Source: Plantago major
Taxonomy: Eukaryota > Streptophyta > Magnoliopsida > Lamiales > Plantaginaceae
DNA: 64,000 nt
Reading direction: 5' to 3'
NCBI GenBank assembly: GCA_026545765.1
Contig: CM048839.1
Span: 91,726,914 to 91,790,913, forward strand
Shown: positions 37,100 to 46,451 of the stretch, piece after piece
Numbering within the stretch: position 1 is the first letter of the stretch
Layout of the letters: every line of letters begins with the position of its first letter
Made by a program: the position numbers and the translations under genes
The notes under the pieces: generated by a model
Databases searched by the model: none
Seen by the model: the letters and a program-made list of their open reading frames with translations, nothing else
What the model was told of the DNA's origin: nothing

Positions 37100-38916
37100 G
37101 TATTTATTACATTTTTTGGCCGCGACAGAGGAAGTCCACCTATCGTCCCCCCACACTGACCCGCATGATAGTCTTTGGTCGGGGCAGGTCGAGGAAGTGG
37201 AGGGCTCGGTAGTCGAGCGGAGTCTCAGATTCTGAGACCCCCAATAGAGAGAGCGGCCAGGCTCTGTCGGTCGGCCGGACACATCGGAGGCGACCATGAC
37301 GATTGTCCCTACCTCGTGTTCGATCCACTGAATCCCAACGTCACGTGGGACGGCTTGCCTGTGATTTTTCTTGCTGGTCCTGCCAAGTAAGTATTATACA
37401 TTCTTCTTAAATATGTAAAACATAACTTATGATACTTGACAAGTATAAATTGTTGTACTAAAGTAATATATATTCGTTTCTTGTATCTTATACATTGACA
37501 ATAGTTTATGGCCTCGGGAGGTGCACAACAAACTAGGTGACATCTTCCGGAGCAGGAGAGAGCCACCGGGGCAGGGTGGTGAGTGTTGGAGCCGAATCTC
37601 GGACCACATGAGGGCCGAGTACTTCGATGAGTTGAGGGTAAGTTAAAATATGACATTCCTTTGTTTGTAATTATAATCGTTTTAATATGAGTGGTATGTT
37701 AGCCACTGTATGTGAGTGGTATGTTAGCCACTTTATTTGGGTGATATGTTAGTCACCATTGTGTTAGTAAAATTTAGGACAATGTGAGTGGTATGTTAGC
37801 CACTATATGTGAGTGGTATGTTAGCCACTTTGTTTGGGTGATATGTTAGTCACCATATCTGTTATGTTGTTGTATCTTATTAAATTGGTGTAACATGGTG
37901 ACGTTATATATGTATTGACTTTGGATGTTGTATGAAATTTGGAATGTAGAAGGAGTACTTCATTCCCAGCAGGTTGATCCCACAGATCTGGCGTGTTTAC
38001 GAGACTGTGGGATCTAAACTGTACAGGGATATGGTCTGTACTTGGAAGGCCATTCGGGATCGGGGTGGCCCAATGCCTCCACAGGTTGATGCAGCGGAGT
38101 GGGCCCTTTGAGATGCCTACTGGCGCCGAACTGATGTCCAGGACAATGCCTACATCAACATACAGAACCGGGCGTCTCAGTCTGATGCGGCAGGAAGGGC
38201 CGTTCACCACCTTGGGAGGCGATCTGCTCTCACTGATTATTACCAATCGGTATGTATATATATGTTTTTTTTAAATCTAGCATTACGTGTATGTGTTGTG
38301 TCTCTGATTACTTGTGAGATGATAAATTGTTGACTATATATGTTGTTAAGATGTCACGGGGGGAGGTGACATCCAAGTATGACATCTTCAAGAAGGCCAA
38401 GCAGAAGGGCGGGGTATGGACCGACTGCCGGGCCTCGTCTATTGCGGTATGTTTATGTTGCTTAAAGTTCATATTTGTACACTATTACAAGTTATTTTTG
38501 AAAACAGTAACTAATCATGATATCTGCTATTTACGATTTCAGACTGAGGTTGATGCTCAGGTAGCGAGTCAGGAGGAAGAGACGGGTGATATGTTGTCAA
38601 CTGAACAAGTTGACAACATCTTCTTAGAGGTCAACAAACCGGATAGCAAAGGACGAATATATGGACTCGGGAGCCTCGGTTTGAGCTTGGCTAGTCCGGG
38701 GTGCACCTCATCATCATCCCAGCAGTCTAGACGTCCGATTTACACACAGGACCAGGTCTCGAAATTGGTGCAAAGCGCAGTCCGGAACAGTTGCAAATAA
38801 CTCAAGAGATGGAGCGGCACGCCAGAGAACAAAGGGAGGAGAACGAGCGCCTTCGGTTACAGATGGAGCAGTTCATGTCCCGGTTCGGCCAGCCCCCACC
38901 CCCGTCTGGTAGCTAG
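37100..38916 (+). pseudogene. TNPA/Ptta-type CACTA accessory protein (Transposase_24), broken
   Basis: The exon-like pieces match the plant 'transposase, Ptta/En/Spm' family, the DNA-binding partner of TNP2. 37505-37636 reads LWPREVHNKLGDIFRSRREP and ends at a GTAAGT donor. 37950-38250 reads KEYFIPSRLIPQIWRVYETV, and later AYINIQNRASQSDAAGRAVH. 38351-38446 reads MSRGEVTSKYDIFKKAKQKG. 38543-38800 reads TEVDAQVASQEEETGDMLST and KGRIYGLGS. A coiled-coil tail (MERHAREQREENERLRLQME) ends at TAG 38914-38916. Faults: an in-frame TGA at 38109-38111, where the pattern expects Arg (CGA), and a frame change near 38780. Confidence 0.75.
37690..37862. repeat. short tandem repeats in a CACTA intron
   Basis: The unit GTGAGTGGTATGTTAGCCACT occurs four times, and GGGTGATATGTTAGTCACCAT twice, as two blocks of the same order about 110 bp apart. 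Each unit has internal GTGG.../...CCAC dyad symmetry. Confidence 0.88.
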
Positions 38917-39094
38917 TTATGTATATGTACGTTCGGATTTATTATATTTACACTTGTTCGGATAATTTCTCCTGCTCCGGATATTACTTTTTTTATTTAT
39001 TATTTATTGAAACATTTTCCGTATTATTGATTTATTATCGAACATTATATTGATTAAATAGGTGAACTACGAAAAATAGGGATTAATATGAAAT

Positions 39095-39548
39095 AAATAG
39101 TGACGGAATTAGTGACGGATTAACAGTGACGGAATAAATAGTGACGGAATTAGTGATGGAATTTCATATTCCGTCACTAATTCCAATAATATATTGGGCG
39201 ACAGATAGTATCTATCCGTCGCCCAATATAACGACGGATATTTCTATCCGTCTATCCGTCGTCCCATCTAACGACGGATATAATCTATCCGTCGTTATAT
39301 TTGGCGACGGATAGTATCTATCTGTCGCCAATAATCGATTTAAAAAAAAATAAATTAAAAGTCAAATATGATAATCCGTCGTCCAATCCGTTGCGAATTG
39401 GACGACGGATTATCTATCCGTCGTCAAAGACCCAGTGGGGCGACGGAATTACTATCCGTCGCCCGATCCGTCACCCCAGCTGGGGCGACGAATCGCTGGT
39501 CTGTAGCGACGGATCTATCCGTCGCTACAGACCAGTTTTTTTGTAGTG
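39095..39548. repeat. CACTA right TIR and subterminal repeats
   Basis: Dense direct and inverted GCGACGGAT/ATCCGTCG motifs, together with related AGTGACGGAAT motifs, lead up to the terminus TTTTTTTGTAGTG at 39548. Confidence 0.9.
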
Positions 39549-39551
39549 CGA

Positions 39552-40200
39552 AAGGGTGCAATCCCTCCAGTGGGAGAGGTTGTTTGTACTAATGGGTTCT
39601 TCTCAACTTGCATGGCTTGGAACCCATTAGTACAAACAACCTCTCCCACTCTAGTAGCACTAGGAGGAGGAGAAGAATCCATAGGAGTTTTCCCTTTATC
39701 CACAATAGTCATAGGTCTAGGAATAGGCCCACCAGTAGCCTGCACACCCTTGCCACTAGCCTGCCCGCCAGATTTGGAACTGCCTTACCCACTAGGTTTA
39801 GGCTGCCAGTTAGTCCCTTGACGTTTAGGACCTGGTTTAGGAGCCACAACATGTCCTACCTTGTTTTCAAAAGCACAATTCTATCCTAATTCTTTACAAA
39901 TATAACAAAACAAAGGGGGCCATTCATAAGCAATCTTCTGCATAATCCTTCTACCCTCAGTATTCTTTATGACCAAAGAGTCTCGCCGTGTTTGTATAAA
40001 CATCAACACCCGAGCATAAGAAACCCAAAGTTTCTTAGCCGTACATTCATCTGTCATCAATGTTCACCCACCGTACTAGCTATTTTACTCAAACTTCGTT
40101 CAGCCCACAAATATAAAGGTAAACGAGGGAAAGTAAAACGATTCTCTTACTTCTCTTCTCTCGCCATGGCCAAGTAGAATATGGTTGTTTGCTCTTCTTC
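39552..40200 (-). pseudogene. LINE-type ORF1 fragment (DUF4283/CCHC knuckle-like)
   Basis: On the minus strand 40200-40050 reads an FPLPLYLWAERSLSKIAST-like stretch, the usual 'LPLYLW....L.KIAS..G.P' region of plant LINE ORF1/DUF4283 proteins. Near 39930-39860 comes WPPLFCYICKELG with NCAFENKVGHVV, a zinc-knuckle-like block. 39745-39550 is a Pro/Ser/Thr-rich tail (MTIVDKGKTPMDSSPPPSAT). Stops interrupt the frames. The CACTA element borders it directly, and its interior includes a perfect hairpin (39569-39650). Confidence 0.55.
39569..39650. repeat. perfect 31-bp inverted repeat, 20-nt loop
   Basis: 39569-39599 (AGTGGGAGAGGTTGTTTGTA...) is the exact reverse complement of 39620-39650. The arms lie within the LINE-like fragment, where they would encode VGEVVCTNGF on one arm and NPLVQTTS on the other. 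It begins 20 bp beyond the CACTA right end. Confidence 0.95.
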
Positions 40201-43106
40201 GTCTCCTCTGCAAAGTTAGCATTGAGTATTTTGACCTAAGTGCTGGCGAGTTATTTAAATTTAAAGTAGTATATGGCGATAAGTGTGACTGAATTAACTT
40301 AAACCCCATACATACTTTAGGTTTTCTATCGTCAGTCAAGTTGTTGCCCTGACTATTATTAGTCGGGATGTTGACACGTGACACGTGTCCATTGTTCTCC
40401 ATCGTTGTGTCCATTACTCTACATCGCTCCACTAGTGCTTTCCATCGCCTTTAACCATCAGTACTTGTTAATATATTTAAAATATTTCTCCACTAAATTT
40501 CTAATGATAAATAATTAAATACATAATTACATATTATAATTCATAATTATATATTCCATATCCACATCACGCATTTTAATCTGTAAAATCATTCAAATTT
40601 GATGAACCCTAATTCTAATTTCATGAAGTCCAATTCATACATATCCACAAACCTGGAACTCGGTCATTTTCTTAGCCTAGCAAGAATGAACGTGATTGGG
40701 CTGAAGAAGAAGATTATTGGAAGATTGAAAAGGCGTGCCTTCCTGCACTTGCTTTCTGGTCTTTTCCCAAGCTATGAATAGATATTTTGAAGATCATTAT
40801 TGTGTCCTTAGACGATTCTGGAGATGATGTGGGATTAGAGAAGTGAAGTCTTTCTTCCTGCTATTTTAAAAGGAACGTCTATCAACATGATGATTTAATT
40901 TGGGGATTTTTTTTCTTAAATTTGATTTTGTGTGGAGAAGTTGATAGATTGTTGGTTTTAATTTAATTTTAATTTTTAGTGACATTTAATGAAATATTTA
41001 ATTTTTTTTAGCAAGGGTATTCGTAATATATAAAAAATATTTTTTTCCAAATATATATTTAAATAGTAAGACAATATAGGCATTAGAGCAACACGTACTT
41101 GATACGACATGAGCGATACTTCATGACAACACTTGGTGTGAAATGTAGCATGTCACTCAATCTCCACCGTTAAATTTATAATCTAATGGATCAAAATAAG
41201 TAAGTCAGTACGACACATCGACTAATGACAGAAGACCCCTACATACTTCCTACTAATTCAATTTCGTTCTAATGCGTAAATGTGTAACTCTTTGAGTAGA
41301 AGAGGCAGGTTTGAGCCCCGCTGAAATGATTTTTCTCCGTTTTATCATATCATTTTTATTTTTCCAAATTATGTAATTTATTTATTTTATAAAATTGTTT
41401 AACACATGCATTTTGTTACGTAAATGCTAGTAATATATAATCCGCTATTTGTGTTCTTTAATGTCCGCTAGTTGTATTCTAACATGTTTTGGGAAGAGCA
41501 CAATGTTTTAATGTGTTGTGACAACCCTAACTCACAACACCAACGTAGTTTGTGAATTGTGATTGATTGGCAATTTCGCACACGTTTTGAAAATGACACT
41601 GGGATTTTTTTGTTATTATCATAGGAAGCGATATATATGCTATATGTCGCCCATTGCTGATATCTATCTGTTGGATTAGGATATCATTAAGTAAAATTAC
41701 ATTCATATACACTACTTATAATGTGACAGTGTTTTGTCTAATAGTAGTACGACTCAGTGTCCTATGATTCATGTCATTTGGCTAATTGCTCGTTCCTTTT
41801 GTTTTTCGTAGTTAACAGTTTATGTAAATGTCATTCAGACACTCCACAATTTGTTCCAAACTGTCCAACATTTCGTTGTTTCTCCTGTCAATTGTTACAT
41901 AAACTTCTCTTCTTGTTTTCATTATAAAACATATTTGGCATTACAAATTCTGTCACATGTCTTACACTGTGTTTAGCGGTTATGGCCTATGGGTATGATT
42001 AAGTTGGATGAGTTTATTTGACGATTTGACAAAAATAAATATGTTATGCGTACGTGTGATTTTAGCTGATCAGGTACCGAATTTAAGTGTTGGGATTGGA
42101 AAACTCTTCCAATATTCATAATCGGAACTAAGTTACTGTAGGAACTATCACACTACTCAACGTAAACTATTACTACAAATTATGAAGTTCAAGTGTTTTC
42201 CTTGCTGATTTTCTCTCGTCTGTGACGTTCTACAACTGAAGATTGAGGCTCTAGTTTATAACCTTGTTAGTTGTCATAGCTTTCATGGACTTGGTTGGCA
42301 AAGTAAGAAAATTCTCTTGTAGTCGATAATAGCAAACTCTTATGCGGATATGGTTGGGGACCCAACACTCTGTTGATGAGAGATTGAATGGTCAAAGGAG
42401 GTTGTACCCTAATAGTATTTATGAAACATTTGAACATGTCCATTCAATGATTCAAATCAGCTAGCTTCACAGCTTTGAATTTGAGAGCCCCGTGCGGCTG
42501 AAAAACTCGTCAGAACCGGCCCTGTTGTTCTAAAAACTAGCAAACAAATCTTCTTGTGAACCAATGTCTTGTCTGGTCTGGAATTGTCCTCCATAGATTT
42601 GGTTTTGTCTGTATCACTTTTCTCTTTACTATAAAGCTAGGCCATTTGTTAAGTTCTATGAATGCTGTCATTTCTTGTGCATGCCAAATACCAATCAATC
42701 AGCTTCTCTATATTGTTAACCATAAAAACGTGGCATTTCAAAATCTTCATTGTGAAGTGAGATAGCAGGATAATTTTATTCCTTTCTTCAATATGGATCA
42801 TAAGAATATTGTTTTGAGTTTTAACTATCTGGTTTGCAGCATTAAGAAAGCTCATTCAACAATGGTGATTGCATAACTTTTTGATGATATGAATCATAAT
42901 GACATACAGTGCTAATCTCTATAGATAAGGCCGCTTCAGGCCTTCATCGCTTAGAAGCTGATGAAAATCCAACTAGAAATTCGAACACCAATGAAGGATG
43001 TTCTCTCTTAGAGCTTATAGAATCTAAAGATCTGCTAAATTGAAAACTATATCGCTTTCGTCTGATACAGGATATCATCACAATGCTGAACAATTCTGTC
43101 GCAAAG
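40201..43106. other. intergenic, no recognised gene
   Basis: AT-rich sequence with only short meaningless frames. A GGTTTGAGCCCCGC motif near 41308 resembles a tRNA-type B box without a supporting structure. The ERF 3' flank occupies the right end. Confidence 0.5.
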
Positions 43107-43970
43107 TTAACTTGGACAGAACATTTGGCACAGAGTTGGAATATCCCAGAAAGGATCCGAGCTATCGCTGATGTTACCCCAGTACTCACTTATACCATTC
43201 ATTGCGTAAAGTGATGCTGATATTTGTCTCTCCACCTTCATACGTTCAAAATCTGGAAACTGTGTGCTTCCCTCGTTTGCCATGTCTTCAACTTTCTTTG
43301 GGTGGTAGAAGTCACAGTGTTGTTGAAGAGCAGTCTTGTTGAAATCCAAAGCATGAGCGGAAGTTTGATCGTATGCAGTGAAGTGAAAGGAAGAAAGATC
43401 ATACGCTGCATTTCCGTTCATGAAACAGCTAAAATCAGGTCTATATGCATCCTCAAAACTTGCTGGAACAGACACGTTAGGCAGAGAACTCACTATCTTG
43501 TCATTGCGGAAAACTGCACTAGGCGTATGTAGAGAGGTACCAATGTTAGAAACAGTATTTGCACTCGCATTAGGTTCTTGATCGATACATTTTCGAGTGG
43601 CGTTACTGGAGGTGGCAGAGACATTTGAAGGTTTGGATTTGTTGAGGTTTCTTTTCTGGTTGAGAAGGTTTCGGATTTTCAAAGAGAGAGCCGGGTTGCA
43701 AGGCATATTGTTCAAGAAGTTGGTTCGCGTGTTTGATCCACGAAGGAGGCAGGCAGCTTCGTCGTAAGCCTGAGCAGCCTCTTCTGCCGTGTCGAACGTC
43801 CCAAGCCACATTCTGATCTTCTGAGTAGTGTTCTTGATTTCTGCCACCCATTTTCCAGAAGGCCTTTGCCTGACACCAACAAACTTGTTCTTGTTGGTGC
43901 TTCTGCTTCTTGATCTGTATGTGATGTTATGATTGTTAGTGCTATTATTGCCATGGAAGTGGAGTGCCAT
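43107..43970 (-). CDS. AP2/ERF transcription factor, RAP2.11-like (287 aa)
   Basis: A single uninterrupted exon starts at ATG 43970 ([15 protein letters not shown]) and ends at the stop at 43107. An AP2 DNA-binding domain occupies residues ~29-85: [20 protein letters not shown], then [20 protein letters not shown] and [12 protein letters not shown]. The domain is unusual in having Ser38 where most ERFs have Trp (RPWG). The residues at domain positions 14 and 19 are Val and Asn rather than the ERF-type Ala/Asp or DREB-type Val/Glu. An Arg/Ser-rich stretch ([12 protein letters not shown]) before it may aid nuclear import or DNA contact. The rest is Ser/Asn-rich and ends [20 protein letters not shown], an acidic, aromatic tail that could activate transcription. 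The combination resembles Arabidopsis RAP2.11, reported to act in low-potassium signalling. Function here is by resemblance only. It lies beside importin-5, as in Arabidopsis. Confidence 0.9.
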   Translation of the reverse strand: MALHFHGNNSTNNHNITYRSRSRSTNKNKFVGVRQRPSGKWVAEIKNTTQKIRMWLGTFDTAEEAAQAYDEAACLLRGSNTRTNFLNNMPCNPALSLKIRNLLNQKRNLNKSKPSNVSATSSNATRKCIDQEPNASANTVSNIGTSLHTPSAVFRNDKIVSSLPNVSVPASFEDAYRPDFSCFMNGNAAYDLSSFHFTAYDQTSAHALDFNKTALQQHCDFYHPKKVEDMANEGSTQFPDFERMKVERQISASLYAMNGISEYWGNISDSSDPFWDIPTLCQMFCPS

Positions 43971-44061
43971 GTTTTTTCTTGTTTTTTGGTGTTTTCAAGG
44001 TTGTGGGATTTGTAAGAGAGAAGAGTACACTTGACTTGAAACAAGTTCAGATGATAAGGTT

Positions 44062-44070
44062 GTTTTTATA
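44062..44070 (-). promoter_or_regulatory. probable TATA box of the ERF gene
   Basis: Minus-strand TATAAAAAC lies about 95 bp before the ERF ATG (43970), a normal distance for a plant promoter with a short leader. Confidence 0.5.
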
Positions 44071-45080
44071 GAAGGTTTGGGTGTGTCTTATTTGATTGTC
44101 TTGTATAAATATTTGACTGATATTTCAAAGCTTAGTGGAGACTATGTAAGGTGATTATTTTTGTAAGTCGAAAGCATGACCCTTTGACCTCAAATGTTTA
44201 TTTGTATATGCTTGTTTTGATGCTTTCTCTTCTCTACTCCTAAGGCATGCCTAATCCCATCTCACATATTGCTCAACACGTTCTTTACCATATTTTTCCA
44301 TTTTATTAGGCATGATTTGGCCCTCTATTTAACATTGGAATACAAAGGAAACAAATCTACATCTCTTCTCTTCTTTGGTTGAATGACCAAATATCTTGTA
44401 TACACTGCTAATTCGGACCCTTTCATAGAGGATACAACACCACTCCCACAACTGCTTTTTACATCCATGACTCAAGCTCGAGATGTTTGGCAAGTGAACT
44501 CAGATAGTTTACCAGCTGAGTCAACAATCGTTACATGAATTGATGCTCCTGAGTGATGAGAATATAGTCCTAACATGTAAGATCAAATGAGTTATGTCAC
44601 AATTAGTAGGACCAATGTGTCTGCAAATGAAGACAAGTTTCCTTAAAAAAAAGGACATGACATGGGAGCCATTCTTGAACTAAGGATGACGCAGATAAAA
44701 AAGAATAGCAAGGGATTAAATTTGATAAATTGAAGTCAAATGCTGTCCAGAAGAAGACAAGAGATACCTTTTTATCCAGGGTTGGTAAGCATATCGATCC
44801 TTTTCTATTCTTCCTTTGGTCAACTTAACTCTATGAATAAAACTGAGTAGCAATCACGATGGCCTGCTTATTATTTTTCTGTTTCTACTAGCAGTTTTGA
44901 CATCCTTTTAGCCTGCCATTTGGCTAGCAACTACAAGTTCTTGTTGTTTTATATGGAAGTCTTTAGGTGCAGACATGACTCTTCAATGTTTATGATAAAC
45001 TCTACAAGTTATCAGATGTCAAAACTTCTGTATAATAACATGGTCATTGAACATGTCACCAGGGTCAAAATTAAATCTGC

Positions 45081-45213
45081 TTAGCAATATCGATAACGTG
45101 TTCCGAGGGACGGGAGTGCTTGCATTTGGTGAGGGAAGAACCAAGGGAAATAAAATGTTTCACTTTGGGATTAGGTGGTGATACAGAATCTGGAGAAGCA
45201 CGCTGAGGAATCT
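45081..45213 (-). pseudogene. orphan exon-like fragment, unknown
   Basis: After an acceptor-like TTATAATACAG the minus strand reads IPQRASPDSVSPPNPKVKHF, then SLGSSLTKCKHSRPSEHVID and a stop after KQI. The composition looks like real protein, but I recognise no family and find no upstream exon that joins in frame. Confidence 0.25.
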
Positions 45214-45590
45214 GTATTATAACAAAATACCAAAAAAAGGATTGATTAGAACGTGCAACAATGATTGGTAGTATGTTTTAGCTCGTTAGTTGTTGGAACA
45301 GTTCAACTCCACATGCACTTTGGTCGGATTTTGCAACATTGTTATTGTACGGCAATCATTAAGATTATATGGCAATAACTAAACATGCCCCTGCAACTCA
45401 TGCTCCTCAGATTCTAACATTGCCTTTTCATTTCATCAACTCCATCTTCCAACCTATGCTGATGCCTAATGGAAGGGGAAAAAAGTTGCACAATACAATT
45501 CTTTAACTGAAGAAACTGCCAACTTAAAATTCACATTACCACTCCCTAAAGAACAAACAAAGATGTCTGATTGAACTACAAACTTTAAAT

Positions 45591-45741
45591 GAACCAAGTG
45601 TGTGATTAGCTCAATCTATCCTTGAACTTCTGCATACTTTTGGTAGAACTGGAAACATTACCACCCGGAGAGTGCTTTTCGGCCAAGGAAAGCACACAAG
45701 ATGAATTGTAAGTTTTTGCTGGAGCATCATACAAAGAGGGT
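45591..45741 (-). pseudogene. orphan exon-like fragment, unknown
   Basis: After an acceptor-like GGTCCAG the minus strand reads YDAPAKTYNSSCVLSLAEKH, then SPGGNVSSSTKSMQKFKDRL and a stop. It has the look of a protein C-terminus, but no family is recognised. Whether it belongs with the fragment at 45081-45213 is unclear because the phases do not fit a direct splice. Confidence 0.25.
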
Positions 45742-46451
45742 ACAACACCTGGACCTTACGCATTGCATGAGAGCGTGTATAAATGCATGCCAGAAGAGAA
45801 TGACCTTATAGAACCAGCACACGACAAACGATTGCAACTCGGGGAAAGATGTAAAACCACAACAGAAAAACTACACCTTAGAAGTCGGCATATGTGAAGG
45901 GAATGAGAGATGGAATGAATGCAAGCCAGGAAGGCTGATGTACATTTATAACAGAAATTGCAGGAGAAAGGTGAGATTTCATCACTAAGTTCCATCTCTC
46001 ATTACAAATATATGGTATGTTCCATACAGTCTAAATAAATAAGCAGTAAACAACAAATGAACCATGTATATTATCTTATAACAAGCTGTGGTTTAGACAC
46101 AATATGATGGGGAACAAAAATGAGACAGGAATTGCCTCCCTGGCAATCCTGAAATATCACAATCGACCAAACCAAAAAAAAGAAAAACAAACCTCATAAA
46201 AGACATTCTGGCTCATCCCAGAGCCCCCTGAACGACCCGCCCTGCTTCATTTCGGCTTGTATTATACACATTCTGTGAAATAGTGTACATTTGTACTGCA
46301 GAGGCAGTCACAGTTGACCAAAAACCAACAACAGGCTGATGCACCACCATGTATGCGAATGAATGCAGTACTCTTATCGGAAAGAATTGAGGAACAAACA
46401 TATGACTGGCACAACGATCTTCACACAGACGCCTTTCGCGGACATGGAAAA

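Larger units (their letters stand above)
31627..39548 (+). mobile_element. CACTA (En/Spm) DNA transposon, 7.9 kb, decayed
   Basis: The left end is CACTACAAGAATACTGGGC. The right end on the reverse strand is CACTACAAAAAAACTGGTC. The trinucleotide CGA lies directly outside both ends (31624-31626 and 39549-39551), the 3-bp target duplication of this superfamily. Both subterminal regions (31655-31915; 39095-39530) are packed with direct and inverted GGCGACGGAT/ATCCGTCGCC motifs, the expected transposase binding arrays. Inside, on the plus strand, lie a TNP2-type transposase region (32831-36756) and a TNPA/Ptta-type region (about 37100-38916). Both are broken by frameshifts and stops, so the element is probably not autonomous now, but clean ends mean it may still be mobilised in trans. 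Confidence 0.95.
44071..46451. other. intergenic between ERF and importin-5
   Basis: It contains the ERF upstream region and the importin-5 3' flank. Two short coding-like pieces on the minus strand (45081-45213 and 45591-45741) are listed separately. Otherwise nothing is recognised. Confidence 0.45.

Noticed and set aside
41260..41330. tRNA- or SINE-like B box (GGTTTGAGCCCCGC)
   Set aside because: No A box, acceptor stem or cloverleaf could be drawn, and no A-tail or target duplication was seen.
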